DNA of 49,842 nucleotides from an uncultured Clostridia bacterium (lineage in GTDB: Bacteria; Bacillota; Clostridia; Oscillospirales; Acutalibacteraceae), in NCBI GenBank assembly GCA_944380855.1, contig CALWIW010000014.1, positions 1-49,842 on the forward strand, given 5' to 3'. Shown here piece after piece: positions 1 to 8,366 of this stretch. Within the stretch, counting starts at the first letter, position 1; each line of letters opens with the position of its first letter. The notes under the pieces were generated by a model that was given only the letters and a program-made list of their open reading frames with translations, was not told where the DNA came from and did not search any database. Both the position numbers and the translations under genes were made by a program.

Positions 1-499
1 CTCTCTTTACAAAAGGCAGACAGTATCCGGAAAGCTTCTCCATTGCCGCAACAGCTCGGGAAACCGCTATATCGAACTTTTCATGATAAATTTCCGACGC
101 TCCGCCGTCCTCGGCTCTTGAATGAACTATCTCACAGGTTATATTAAGCCTTTCACACAGCTCTGTTAGGAATTTAAGCCTTTTATTAAGACTATCAAGC
201 AAAGTAAGCTCTATATCAGGACGCATAATTTTCAGCGGAACAGAGGGAAATCCCGCTCCCGTTCCCACATCTACCATTTTGCAGTTTTCAGGAACTTCCA
301 CATATTTCAGCATTATAACGCTGTCAACAAAATGTTTTAAAGCTACTCCGTCCATATCGGTTATGGCGGTTAGATTCATAAACTCGTTCCATTCCACCAA
401 TGCTTTAAAATATATCTCAAACTGCTGAAGCTGGATTTGCGAAAACTCAATACCGTTTTCCTGTCCCCTTGCTTTTAAAATATCTGTAAATTCACTCAT
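1..499 (-). CDS. rsmG: 16S rRNA (guanine527-N7)-methyltransferase RsmG (GidB), partial
   Basis: The gene runs off the left edge, so only about the first 166 residues are present. RsmG uses S-adenosylmethionine to methylate G527 of 16S rRNA. The visible protein begins MSEFTDILKARGQ and contains the SAM-binding glycine motif VDVGTGAGFPSVPLKI, then the LLDSLNKRLKFL strand-helix typical of RsmG. It starts 11 nt downstream of the mnmG stop on the same strand, so the two are probably co-transcribed. In many Bacillota parA/parB follow rsmG, which would lie beyond the window; the two parS sites here fit that expectation. The family call is secure. Confidence 0.95.
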   Translation of the reverse strand, partial: MSEFTDILKARGQENGIEFSQIQLQQFEIYFKALVEWNEFMNLTAITDMDGVALKHFVDSVIMLKYVEVPENCKMVDVGTGAGFPSVPLKIMRPDIELTLLDSLNKRLKFLTELCERLNITCEIVHSRAEDGGASEIYHEKFDIAVSRAVAAMEKLSGYCLPFVKR

Positions 500-510
500 A
501 TTTTCACCAA

Positions 511-2412
511 TCAGTTATCTTCTTTTCTGTTTCTTCTCTGGGCAAGCCAAATAAGCAAAACGCTTATATCAGCAGGAGAAACTCCGGAAATTCTGGAAGC
601 CTGTCCTATATTCAAAGGCTTTACCTTATTGAGCTTTTCCTGAGCCTCAAGTCTCAGGCCTATTATAGTCTTATAATCCACATCTGTAGGAAGCTTTTTG
701 CTTTCAAGCTTTCTCATTTGCTCAACCTGAGCCACCTGCTTTTTAATATATCCCTCGTACTTAATTTCCGTTTCAACCTGACTGAATATACTTTCGCTTA
801 TATTCGGTCTGCCTGTATCAAGAGATTCAAGGCATTTATAATCAATCTGCGGTCTTTTCAAAAGGTCTATCATTCTAACACCCGAGGTTACGGGAGATGT
901 TTCACGTGAAACAAGTATATTGTTTAACTCCTCAGATGGTGAGAAAACAACCTTTTCTATTCTTTTCATTTCCTCAGCCTTGATTTTTTGTCTTTCCAAA
1001 AAGCTTTCCCAGCGGCTGTCGGTTACAAGTCCTATCTTTCTGCCGATTGGAGTAAGTCTTTCATCGGCGTTGTCCTGACGAAGAATAAGTCTGTATTCAC
1101 TTCTTGACGTCATCATTCTGTAGGGGTCGTTTGCTCCCTTTGTCACCAAATCGTCTATAAGCGTTCCGATATAAGAGGAAGCACGGTCAAGCACAAGGCT
1201 TTCTTTTCCCAAAACCTTCATTGCGGCGTTTATACCTGCAACAAGTCCCTGAGCCGCCGCCTCTTCATATCCGCTTGAACCGTTGAACTGTCCTGCTCCG
1301 TACAGTCCGGGGAAATCCTTAAATTCCAACGTTGCGTTCATCGCCAGCGGGTCAACGCAGTCGTATTCTATAGCGTAAGCCGGACGCATTATAACTGCGT
1401 TTTCAAGTCCCTTAATGGAATGATAGAATTTAAGCTGAACCTCCTCGGGCAATGATGAAGACATTCCCTGCAAATACATTTCCTCTGTATCAAGTCCACA
1501 TGGTTCTATGAAAAGCTGGTGCCTTTCCTTTTCGGAAAATCTAACAATTTTATCTTCAAGGCTTGGGCAGTAACGAGGGCCTACACCCTCAATCTTTCCT
1601 CCGTAAAGAGGCGAACGGTGTATATTATCAAGAATAATCTTTTTTGTTTCAAGGTTTGTCCAGCTTACATGGCAGACAACCTTATTTTCAAGGCTTCCCT
1701 CCTCCGTTTCATAGGAAAAAGGAATAACAGGCTCGTCTCCCTCCTGAACCTCCAAGTCGGAAAAATCTATGCTTCTTTTAAGAACACGTGCAGGAGTTCC
1801 TGTTTTAAATCTTCTTAAAGGAAGTCCCAAGTCTTTGAGGCTCTGACCCAAAAATGTTGCCGGAAAAATTCCATCCGGTCCGCTCTCATAGGACACCTCG
1901 CCAATGAATATTTTACCGCCCAAAAATGTACCGGTTGCTATAATAACGGTTTTTGCAAAAATTTCTGCGTTCATTCTTGTTTCAAGAACCCACATTCCGT
2001 CATTTTCAAAATTATCGGACTTTTTAACTGAAACTATTTCCGCCTGTTTCAATTCGAGATTAGATTGAAGTTCCAACTTGTGTTTCATTATCTGAGCGTA
2101 TTGGCGGCGGTCAATCTGTGCTCTCAAAGAGTGAACAGCAGGGCCTTTTCCCCTGTTGAGCATACGCATCTGCAAAAGACTTTCATCTGCTGTTTTTCCC
2201 ATCTCACCGCCCAAAGCGTCAACCTCACGTACAAGGTGACCCTTTGCTGTTCCTCCGATAGAAGGATTGCATGGGCAGTTGCCAACAGCGTCAAGATTTA
2301 TTGTAAAAACAACTGTATTACAGCCAAGACGGGCAGCAGCCAAAGCCGCTTCAATTCCGGCGTGACCTGCACCGATTACAGCCACATCATAGTTTCCACC
2401 AAAATATTTCAT
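511..2412 (-). CDS. mnmG: tRNA uridine-5-carboxymethylaminomethyl(34) synthesis enzyme MnmG (GidA)
   Basis: MnmG is the FAD-dependent partner of MnmE. Together they install the carboxymethylaminomethyl group on wobble U34 of several tRNAs. The 633-residue protein is full length for the family. It shows the N-terminal dinucleotide-binding motif GAGHAG at residues 14-19, the following GNCPCNPSIGG segment, and a C-terminal helical domain ending near SGVSPADISVLL, which is the MnmE/tRNA-binding part. The ATG follows GGTGGGAAGG. A perfect parS sequence lies inside the gene at 898-913, encoding the residues VSRET. The partner mnmE is upstream on the same strand, but nearly 1 kb of repeat-rich spacer separates them, so mnmG may have its own promoter. 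Confidence 0.97.
   Translation of the reverse strand: MKYFGGNYDVAVIGAGHAGIEAALAAARLGCNTVVFTINLDAVGNCPCNPSIGGTAKGHLVREVDALGGEMGKTADESLLQMRMLNRGKGPAVHSLRAQIDRRQYAQIMKHKLELQSNLELKQAEIVSVKKSDNFENDGMWVLETRMNAEIFAKTVIIATGTFLGGKIFIGEVSYESGPDGIFPATFLGQSLKDLGLPLRRFKTGTPARVLKRSIDFSDLEVQEGDEPVIPFSYETEEGSLENKVVCHVSWTNLETKKIILDNIHRSPLYGGKIEGVGPRYCPSLEDKIVRFSEKERHQLFIEPCGLDTEEMYLQGMSSSLPEEVQLKFYHSIKGLENAVIMRPAYAIEYDCVDPLAMNATLEFKDFPGLYGAGQFNGSSGYEEAAAQGLVAGINAAMKVLGKESLVLDRASSYIGTLIDDLVTKGANDPYRMMTSRSEYRLILRQDNADERLTPIGRKIGLVTDSRWESFLERQKIKAEEMKRIEKVVFSPSEELNNILVSRETSPVTSGVRMIDLLKRPQIDYKCLESLDTGRPNISESIFSQVETEIKYEGYIKKQVAQVEQMRKLESKKLPTDVDYKTIIGLRLEAQEKLNKVKPLNIGQASRISGVSPADISVLLIWLAQRRNRKEDN
898..913. promoter_or_regulatory. 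parS site (ParB/Spo0J binding) inside mnmG
   Basis: The 16-bp perfect palindrome TGTTTCACGTGAAACA matches the ParB consensus exactly. It sits about 9 kb from the candidate origin, where parS sites are usual. A second identical site is at 4872-4887. Confidence 0.93.
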
Positions 2413-2438
2413 TACCTTCCCACCTTATTTTTTTAAAT

Positions 2439-2742
2439 CCGACCTGCAAAGGTTACTTTTTTAAATAAACGTCATTTCAGGTCGGGCGAGACTTTTGGCT
2501 CCGACCTGCAAAGGTTACTTTTAAAAATAAACTGCATTTCAGGTCGGGCGAGACCTTTATTTTTTATCCGACTTTTTTATTTCTGCCGTGCAAAGGTTCA
2601 GCTTAATCTTTAATTTCTACACACGGCAGGCGAAACCTTTATTTTTATATCCGCCTTGCAAAGGTTAAACTATAAATTAACTTTCATTTCAAGGCTGGCG
2701 AGAACTTATTCTTATTATTTAGAATAGCTCGCTCTCATTTAA
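2439..2742 (+). repeat. Four tandem 47-nt palindrome-capped repeats plus GCTCGCTC flank
   Basis: Copies lie at 2439-2485 and 2501-2547 (arms ccgacctg/caggtcgg), 2583-2629 (ctgccgtg/cacggcag) and 2651-2697 (ccgccttg with an imperfect partner caaggctg). Each has caaaggtt just inside the left arm, and three of the four are followed by gcgaNac. The array ends with agaatagctcgctctc at about 2719-2735. The arms change together while the loop stays similar. Confidence 0.85.
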
Positions 2743-2835
2743 CTTTTTTACTTACACAATCATACAATAAAACAGATATTTATTCAATATCTTTATTACT
2801 CATTTTTCTTTTTAAAAATTACAAAATTATTTATG

Positions 2836-2864
2836 GTAGGGGCGGATTATATATCCGCCCCTAC
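2836..2864. repeat. Perfect GC-rich inverted repeat
   Basis: Arms GTAGGGGCGGAT (2836-2847) and ATCCGCCCCTAC (2853-2864) flank a 5-nt loop, giving a 12-bp stem in otherwise AT-rich spacer. A similar GTAGGGGC palindrome occurs at 30691-30717, and partial versions at about 2971-2997 and 44429. It has no adjacent T-run, so it does not look like a simple terminator. Confidence 0.7.
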
Positions 2865-3128
2865 AGCATTTTACAAACACCATTTCCGCTTTAAATCCGA
2901 TTTTTTATTAACATTATTTCAATACAATGTGGAAACTTTTATTATTTATAATTTTTTATCTCAATATAAAATTATGAGCGGATTACATATCCGCCCATAG
3001 AAATCTTATTATATTAAATATCAATTCCGAGTTAAAATCGATTTTTTATCAACATTTCTTTAATACAATGTGGAAAAAAATTCTGATTGTGAGAATAGCC
3101 ACTCTAAATGATTAAAACAAACTCTTAC

Positions 3129-3363
3129 CCGCCGCATAACGTGCACCAACTGACAATGCAAAGTCATCCAAGGCGGAACTAAAAAAATTCTAAACGATAA
3201 ACAAAACTTTTCCCCAACCCATAACGAACGGTGTCTGCCATAGAGAAGTCATACAAAACAGCTATAAAAACTTATCTGTGAGAATAGCTACTCCTAATAA
3301 TAAAACAAACCTCACCCCGCCGCATGGCGTAAGTTTTCTGACAAATGAACCTGTCCCAGGCGG
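3129..3363 (-). repeat. Two diverged relatives of the 47-nt repeat (5-bp arms)
   Basis: Segments 3129-3176 (48 nt) and 3317-3363 (47 nt) begin ccgccgca and end aggcgg, so only the outer five positions (ccgcc/ggcgg) pair. They resemble the copies at 37381-37427 and 46419-46465. Between them, 3177-3316 holds another degenerate, similar stretch. The whole spacer 2413-3370 contains no convincing gene. Confidence 0.6.
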
Positions 3364-3370
3364 AACTAAA

Positions 3371-4741
3371 TTACTTGCCGACACAGAAGTTGTGGAATAC
3401 TCGGTCTACTACTGTTTCGCTTACACGTTCGCCGGTCAGCTCTAATATGCAGGAAATTGCGTCCTCAAGGGAAACTGTAACTGCATCGTATGTCATTCCC
3501 ATTTCTAATGCTTCTTTTGCTTCTTTCAGGGATTTTAAAGAATTTAATACGGCATCTCGCTGTCTTTCGTTGGAAAGTATGCCCTGTGACGGGTCAAAGT
3601 TTTCCGCTCCGCAGATTTCCGTTACGGCGTTTGTCAGGCTTTCAAGTCCGGTATTATTGGCGGCTGAAATGTAGACTATCTTCTTTACATAGTCCTTTAT
3701 TATGTCATCATTAAGCTCTTTTTCCAGGTCTGTTTTATTTACAACGGCAATGCAGGGAGTTCCTTTCAGTTCTTCCAAAAGCTCCATATCGTCATCATTA
3801 AGCTTTGATGAGTTATCAAAAACAGCTAAAACCAAACCGCAGTTTTTTATTCTCTCCTTTGCCCTTGAAACACCTATCTGCTCAACCTTATTGTCCGTAT
3901 CTCTTATTCCGGCAGTGTCGCTGAGTCTTAAAATAACGTCGCCCAAAACAACAGTTTCTTCTATTATATCCCTTGTTGTTCCCGGGATTTCTGTGACAAT
4001 GCTTTTTTCACAGCCGGCAAGCAAATTCATTATAGTTGATTTTCCTACGTTGGGCCTGCCCACAATTACGGTATCTATTCCCTCTTTAACAGCCTGTCCC
4101 ACATCATAAGTTTTCAAAAGGTCGTTAAGTTCTTTTTCAGATTCTTTAATACTGTTTTCCAAGGCTTCAAAAGAAACCTCCGGAATATCCTCCTCGGGAT
4201 AATCTGCCCAAGCCTGCAAATGGGCTGTTCTGGTTAAGATATCCTCTTTTACCTTATCTATTCTCTTTCGCAATGCACCTTCACGTACGGAAAGGGCGGC
4301 TCTTGCGGCAGCTTTGCTTTTAGCACCTATAATATCCATAACTGATTCAGCCTCAGTTAAATCTGTTTTACCGTTTAAGAAAGCTCTTTTCGTAAATTCA
4401 CCTGCTTCGGCAAGTCTTGCACCGTTTTTCAGAACCGTTCTCAAAACCTCACGGGTTACAAAAATTCCGCCGTGGCAGGAAATTTCCACCACGTCCTCAC
4501 CTGTATAGCTGTGAGGTGCTTTAAAAACAAGGGACACTACCTCGTCAATGCACTGTTCATCATCGTAAACTTTTCCGTACAGTGCCGAATATCCTTTAAG
4601 CTCAGAAAGCTTTTTTCCTCCTGCGGATTTAAAAACATTATCTGCAATTTCAACGGCTCTGTCCCCCGATATTCTTATAACGCCTATACCGCCTGCACCC
4701 TGTGCCGTGCTTATAGCCGCAACTGTATCAAATTCACTCAT
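3371..4741 (-). CDS. mnmE: tRNA uridine-5-carboxymethylaminomethyl(34) synthesis GTPase MnmE (TrmE)
   Basis: MnmE is the GTPase and formyl-THF-binding partner of MnmG in U34 modification. The 456-residue protein has the expected order: N-terminal THF-binding domain (GAGGIGVIRISG near residues 15-26; SCHGG near 89-93), a helical domain, an embedded G domain with P-loop GRPNVGKS at 228-235 and TTRDIIEE switch, NKTD further on, and the C-terminal CVGK motif (Cys453) that supplies the catalytic cysteine. An AGAGG ribosome binding site lies 8 nt before the ATG. The stop is followed by the repeat-rich spacer before mnmG. Confidence 0.97.
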   Translation of the reverse strand: MSEFDTVAAISTAQGAGGIGVIRISGDRAVEIADNVFKSAGGKKLSELKGYSALYGKVYDDEQCIDEVVSLVFKAPHSYTGEDVVEISCHGGIFVTREVLRTVLKNGARLAEAGEFTKRAFLNGKTDLTEAESVMDIIGAKSKAAARAALSVREGALRKRIDKVKEDILTRTAHLQAWADYPEEDIPEVSFEALENSIKESEKELNDLLKTYDVGQAVKEGIDTVIVGRPNVGKSTIMNLLAGCEKSIVTEIPGTTRDIIEETVVLGDVILRLSDTAGIRDTDNKVEQIGVSRAKERIKNCGLVLAVFDNSSKLNDDDMELLEELKGTPCIAVVNKTDLEKELNDDIIKDYVKKIVYISAANNTGLESLTNAVTEICGAENFDPSQGILSNERQRDAVLNSLKSLKEAKEALEMGMTYDAVTVSLEDAISCILELTGERVSETVVDRVFHNFCVGK

Positions 4742-4765
4742 TTATAACACCTCTATTTTTTATTT

Positions 4766-4850
4766 CCGCCTTGCAAAGGTTTAATTTAAAAACAAACGTC
4801 GTTTCAAGGCGGGCGAAACCTTTTCATTATTCTTTGGAATGGCTCGCTCT
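4766..4850 (+). repeat. 47-nt palindrome-capped repeat with GGAATGGCTCGCTCT flank
   Basis: Arms ccgccttg (4766-4773) and caaggcgg (4805-4812) bound 47 nt. Aaaggttt inside the left arm is also complementary to aaaccttt just outside the right arm, so a second, mutually exclusive pairing is possible. The conserved flank ggaatggctcgctct follows at 4836-4850. This is one of the clearest composite copies. Confidence 0.85.
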
Positions 4851-4871
4851 TATTTAACTTTGTTTTTTATT

Positions 4872-4887
4872 TGTTTCACGTGAAACA
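4872..4887. promoter_or_regulatory. parS site (ParB/Spo0J binding), intergenic
   Basis: An exact TGTTTCACGTGAAACA palindrome in the mnmE upstream spacer, identical to the one inside mnmG about 4 kb away. Confidence 0.95.
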
Positions 4888-5057
4888 ATAAATTTCACAC
4901 TTTAATATTCTCTTTAAATAATTGTTTATTATATACCCATCAACATTCATATTTATCCGCTGAAATTTTCCATTCTAATATATATTTATATAAAATATTA
5001 TACTATAATATTTTATATAAAGATAATCATTCCAAAGCGAAAAAGAAAACCCTTGCC

Positions 5058-5105
5058 CCGCCGTGAACTCCATCTGATTTTTAAAACAAACCTTTCCCAC
5101 GGCGG
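5058..5105 (-). repeat. Palindrome-capped repeat (arms ccgccgtg/cacggcgg)
   Basis: A 48-nt copy in reverse orientation, with arms at 5058-5065 and 5098-5105. The flank attccaaagcg precedes it at about 5030. The arm sequence differs from neighbouring copies but pairs perfectly. Confidence 0.75.
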
Positions 5106-5127
5106 AATCAAAAAAAACGGCGGAGAT

Positions 5128-5160
5128 AAAAAAAGACGGAAATGTATTATCATCTCCGTC
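5128..5160 (-). terminator. Rho-independent terminator after jag
   Basis: Read on the minus strand: a 10-bp stem with one mismatch (5151-5160 with 5135-5144), a 6-nt loop, then a run of seven T (5128-5134). It lies directly downstream of the jag stop and would end the rpmH-rnpA-yidD-yidC-jag transcript. Confidence 0.9.
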
Positions 5161-5171
5161 CTTTAACTTAA

Positions 5172-5987
5172 TTATTTATCAATTCTGCCGTAAAGGCCGG
5201 TTGCTCCGCCCTCATTGATAGGTTTGCGTTCTGCCAAAGGCTTGCTGTCGCCGGAACGCTTATCATAACCGTCTCTTTTTGAACCGGAGAACTTATTGTT
5301 ATATCTTCCCTTTTGACCGAATTTTCCGCCTCTCGGATTTCTTCTCTGAGGCTTCGGTGCTTTCGGGTCCGGACCTATAACCACATGACGTGCGGCGTTT
5401 TCACCCTCGCTCCAGGATATTGCACCGTTTACTTTCTGAACCGCAGTATGAATTATTCTTCTTTCATATGGATTCATAGGCTCCAAAGAGGTTTTTGCTC
5501 CTGTTTTTACAGCCTTGAAAGCAAGCTTTCTGCCTAAAATTGCAAGAGTCTCTTCTCTTTTTTCTCTGTAATTTCCTGTATTAAGAGTAATTCTGTAATA
5601 GTTATTATCCACGTGATTTGCAACAAGACCGGTAAGATACTGCAAAGCGTCAAGGGTTTCTCCCCTTCTGCCTATAACATATCCGACCTCTTCGCCCTCG
5701 ATGGATATCTCCACACCGTCTTCCTTATCGTGCTTTTCAACAGTAAGATTTTCAGCTCCCATTGCCTTTAAAACATTTTTAAGATACTCAACAGCAGTTT
5801 CAACGGGACTTACTTCAATGTAAACTCTTACCTTTGCCGGACTTCCTCCGAACAATCCTAATCTTTTCTTTTCGGGCATCTTTAAGATTTCAAACTCGGT
5901 TTCAAAGGTTTCAACGCCAAGCTCTTTGCAGGCATTTTCCCTTGCTTCATCTACAGTTGCACCTACTCCGATAGCTTCCTTAATCAA
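5172..5987 (-). CDS. jag: Jag/KhpB (EloR) RNA-binding protein
   Basis: This RNA-binding protein is linked in other Bacillota to cell elongation and partners with KhpA. Domains in order: Jag-N (MIKEAIGVGATVDEAREN, residues 1-50, with KKRLGLFGG), a KH domain with the GRRG loop at about residues 106-109, an R3H domain (ERRIIHTAVQKVNG), then a basic, glycine-rich tail. The frame is open to a TTG at 6008, but that codon has no ribosome binding site. The TTG at 5985-5987 follows AGAAGG with 7-nt spacing and gives the usual N-terminus, so I chose it (271 aa). It is last in the minus-strand yidC operon. Confidence 0.92.
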   Translation of the reverse strand: MIKEAIGVGATVDEARENACKELGVETFETEFEILKMPEKKRLGLFGGSPAKVRVYIEVSPVETAVEYLKNVLKAMGAENLTVEKHDKEDGVEISIEGEEVGYVIGRRGETLDALQYLTGLVANHVDNNYYRITLNTGNYREKREETLAILGRKLAFKAVKTGAKTSLEPMNPYERRIIHTAVQKVNGAISWSEGENAARHVVIGPDPKAPKPQRRNPRGGKFGQKGRYNNKFSGSKRDGYDKRSGDSKPLAERKPINEGGATGLYGRIDK

Positions 5988-6106
5988 AATTTCACCTTCT
6001 CGGAACAATAAAAATTTCTTATTTTTTCTCGTTTAACGTTATATATAGTCCGCGGTAAGCGGATAAATTTCAAAAATTTTGTAATATTACACTTTAGTTC
6101 GCTTAA

Positions 6107-7024
6107 TTACTGCAACTTTTCCGCATTTTTTTCCTGTATACGGAGAAGTGCCACGTGCTGTGCCTCCATTTTACCGCCCATTTTTGTGGCGTTATAGAAT
6201 TTATGAAGGACAAGGCTCTGAACAAATCCCAAAACAGTTGATACTATCCAATAGAAACCAACGGCAGCGGGAACGCTTAAAGCAATCCAAGCCGAGAACA
6301 AAGGCAATACAAAAAGCATAACCTTCATACAGCCCTGCATCTGGTTGCCCTGAATCTTTGTCATGGCAAACTGTGAGCCGATTGAGGTTAAAAGACACAG
6401 TGCCGGAATTATATAATATATTCCGCCTGCAACGCTTGGTGTTGACAAAAGGTCAAGACCTAAGAAATTAAAGCTTTGGTTAAACATGGAAATATTTGCA
6501 ATATCGCTTGCGGAGAATATTTCCGAAATAAAACTTGAATTTTGAATAGCCGGGAAAATATTTACAAATTCAATCTGCTGATAGAAAGTATTTGAAGATG
6601 TTTGAAGTCCCGGTATGGAGTTCATAAAACCTACAGCGTCGTTTACCGACTGAGCAGAAAGGTGAAGGGTATTGGTAAGCGGATAGGCAACGCTGTAAAA
6701 AACTCCCAAAAGAACAAGCATAGGCAGGATTGAAGTAAGGCATCCGCTCATAGGAGAAGTATTTTCTCTCTCATAAAGCTTCTGCATTTCCTGATTAAGC
6801 TTGTTTCTGTCGTTTGCGTACTTTTCTTTCAAAAGCTTCTGCTTTTCCTGAAGCTTTTGGTTTGCCGCCATAGATTTTTGCTGTTTAATTGAAAACGGGA
6901 ATGTGATTATCTTAATAATCAGGGTAAATATAATAATCGCTATACCGAAGTTCTTAACGATAAGCAAAGGCCACCACAGCAAGTAGCCCAATACAAAACC
7001 AATGTAGTTGAATATTTGCATCAT
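6107..7024 (-). CDS. yidC: Membrane protein insertase YidC/Oxa1 family
   Basis: YidC inserts and folds proteins in the cytoplasmic membrane, alone or with SecYEG. This 305-residue protein is the short Gram-positive type without the large periplasmic domain. It starts with a hydrophobic segment, then IIIFTLIIKIITFPFSIKQQKSM, the family pattern before the cytoplasmic coiled-coil hairpin (residues about 55-90). Later segments include SGCLTSILPMLVLLGVFY and a final ALSVPAAVGFYWIVSTVLG. No lipobox is visible. The ATG follows GAGGT. Its position between yidD and jag is the usual one in Bacillota. Confidence 0.95.
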   Translation of the reverse strand: MMQIFNYIGFVLGYLLWWPLLIVKNFGIAIIIFTLIIKIITFPFSIKQQKSMAANQKLQEKQKLLKEKYANDRNKLNQEMQKLYERENTSPMSGCLTSILPMLVLLGVFYSVAYPLTNTLHLSAQSVNDAVGFMNSIPGLQTSSNTFYQQIEFVNIFPAIQNSSFISEIFSASDIANISMFNQSFNFLGLDLLSTPSVAGGIYYIIPALCLLTSIGSQFAMTKIQGNQMQGCMKVMLFVLPLFSAWIALSVPAAVGFYWIVSTVLGFVQSLVLHKFYNATKMGGKMEAQHVALLRIQEKNAEKLQ

Positions 7025-7042
7025 GGTTAAACTACCTCACAA

Positions 7043-7273
7043 TTAGCTTTTCCTTTTTTTCTTTTCGGGAACGGGGTCAAACCCGCCTTTCGAAAAAGGA
7101 TTACATCTCAAAATTCTCCATACGGTCATAAGTCCGCCCTTAAAAGCACCGAAACGCTCAATGGCTTCAAGTCCGTACTGAGAACAAGTGGGATAATATT
7201 TGCACTTCGGAACAGTCCTTGGTGAAATATTTTTTCTGTAAAATCTGATAAGCTGTAATAAAATCTTTTTCAT
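7043..7273 (-). CDS. yidD: Membrane protein insertion efficiency factor YidD
   Basis: A small basic protein that aids YidC-dependent insertion. It shows the family signature [14 protein letters not shown] followed by [24 protein letters not shown]. The frame can be read back to a TTG at 7294, but that codon lacks a ribosome binding site. The ATG at 7273 gives [18 protein letters not shown], the conserved N-terminus with an amphipathic basic helix, so I use it (76 aa). It lies between rnpA and yidC on the same strand. Confidence 0.93.
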   Translation of the reverse strand: MKKILLQLIRFYRKNISPRTVPKCKYYPTCSQYGLEAIERFGAFKGGLMTVWRILRCNPFSKGGFDPVPEKKKRKS

Positions 7274-7322
7274 AATCAAAGTCTTAATAACCAAACAATC
7301 CGAAATTTTTTTATACCAATTT

Positions 7323-7679
7323 TTAAGTAGGAGACTTTACGTCCTCAATAATCAATCCCGCAGTTTTCAAATGACTTTGCATACAACTTAAAACATCTGT
7401 GCTTTTTACATAGGGAGTTTTACCTCTGGCAACAAAAACAATGTCGTACCCCTTTTTGATATCTCCCTCAAGCATATAGAAAGCCGCCCTGATAACTCTT
7501 CTTGCTCTGTTTCGCTGGACAGCTTTTCCGATTTTCTTGCCGGTAGTGATTCCGTAACGCAGGTTATTTGAATTATTTTTTATTATATAAGTAACAAGCA
7601 AAGGGCTTACAAAAGATCTGCCTCTCTTATAAGCTCTGGAAAATTCTCTTTTTTCTTTTAAAGTGAGGGCATCACTCAT
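7323..7679 (-). CDS. rnpA: Ribonuclease P protein component
   Basis: The protein subunit that helps the RNase P ribozyme mature tRNA 5' ends. The 118-residue product has the family hallmark [15 protein letters not shown] (RNR motif), preceded by [18 protein letters not shown] at 7688 is in frame upstream, but the ATG at 7679 has AAGGTG at good spacing and gives [18 protein letters not shown], so it is preferred. A hairpin with a T-run separates it from rpmH upstream. Confidence 0.95.
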   Translation of the reverse strand: MSDALTLKEKREFSRAYKRGRSFVSPLLVTYIIKNNSNNLRYGITTGKKIGKAVQRNRARRVIRAAFYMLEGDIKKGYDIVFVARGKTPYVKSTDVLSCMQSHLKTAGLIIEDVKSPT

Positions 7680-7764
7680 TAAAATCACCTTAAACCGGAA
7701 ATTTCGTCAAACACATATAAGCAGCAGAAAACTCTGCCGCTTACCTTTGACTGAAATGAATTTT

Positions 7765-7800
7765 AAAAATACAGACCACAAAAAGGTGGCCTGTATTTTA
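7765..7800 (-). terminator. Hairpin with T-run between rpmH and rnpA (terminator or attenuator)
   Basis: On the minus strand AAATACAGGCCACC pairs with GTGGTCTGTATTT across a loop of T, followed by further T. It stands 15 nt past the rpmH stop, so it could reduce transcription into rnpA-yidD-yidC-jag relative to rpmH. Confidence 0.8.
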
Positions 7801-7814
7801 ACCTTTTTTATTAA

Positions 7815-7949
7815 TCAGTAAGAAAGTCTCTTTCTGCCTTTTGCTCTTCTGCGAGCCAATACTTTGCGTCCGTTTCTGTCAGACATTCTCTTTCTGAAGC
7901 CATGCTCTTTTTTTCTGTGAAGCTTTTTTGGCTGGTAAGTTCTCAGCAT
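7815..7949 (-). CDS. rpmH: 50S ribosomal protein L34
   Basis: A 44-residue, highly basic ribosomal protein: it starts [19 protein letters not shown] and ends AKGRKRLSY, the usual length and sequence for L34. GGGAGG lies 8 nt before the ATG. It is the first gene of the minus-strand transcript and is divergent from dnaA, the classical arrangement at bacterial origins. Confidence 0.98.
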   Translation of the reverse strand: MLRTYQPKKLHRKKEHGFRKRMSDRNGRKVLARRRAKGRKRLSY

Positions 7950-7990
7950 TTAAAAATCCTCCCTTCGGATACATAACCTTGCACCTTAGC

Positions 7991-8019
7991 ATTATATATT
8001 ACTTTTGAAAATACGTCAA
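7991..8019 (-). promoter_or_regulatory. Sigma-A-type promoter for rpmH
   Basis: On the minus strand: TTGACG (8014-8019), 17-nt spacer, TATAAT (7991-7996), about 40 nt before the rpmH start. Only one base departs from consensus. Confidence 0.88.
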
Positions 8020-8209
8020 GGGTTTTACCTTTATTTTTCCGTCTATATCCGTAAAAAAAGAACTTTTTTTATTAATTATTTTACAAAAAATGCACCCACA
8101 TAAAATATTTCATATAAAATTGAAAAGAATAAACAAAAAGTCAAATTTTAAAAAAGCAAATTTGCACAGTGACAAAAGCTTCTTATGTTGAAAAAAATTA
8201 AAAAATAAG

Positions 8210-8238
8210 TTTACAAGGTAATTTTTTTTTGCTACAAT
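8210..8238 (+). promoter_or_regulatory. Sigma-A-type promoter for dnaA
   Basis: TTTACA (8210-8215), 17-nt spacer, TACAAT (8233-8238). The predicted start is about 120 nt upstream of dnaA. The spacer 7950-8366 otherwise holds only the divergent rpmH promoter and AT-rich sequence; I see no clear TTATCCACA box there. Confidence 0.82.
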
Positions 8239-8366
8239 ATATTATGAGAAATAGTGGAGGGGTATCGCCTTTTTTCCGCTTTTTATATACACGAAAATAT
8301 CCGAAAAGAAATTACGCTTTTTTTCGGCTTGTTTTCTGTAACTAAAAATATGTTTGGAGGTATTAT

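Noticed and set aside
718-909. Plus-strand open frame inside mnmG
   Set aside because: It is short, antisense to conserved mnmG, with no ribosome binding site; the parS sequence at its end explains the noticeable palindrome.
2439-2698. CRISPR-like array
   Set aside because: Units are tandem only four times, have complementary ends, no unique spacers of constant length, and the same unit is scattered in both orientations through the window; no cas genes.
7950-8366. Second oriC sub-region upstream of dnaA
   Set aside because: The stretch is AT-rich and holds two promoters, but I found no TTATCCACA or one-mismatch cluster; only weak TTTGCACA-like sequence.
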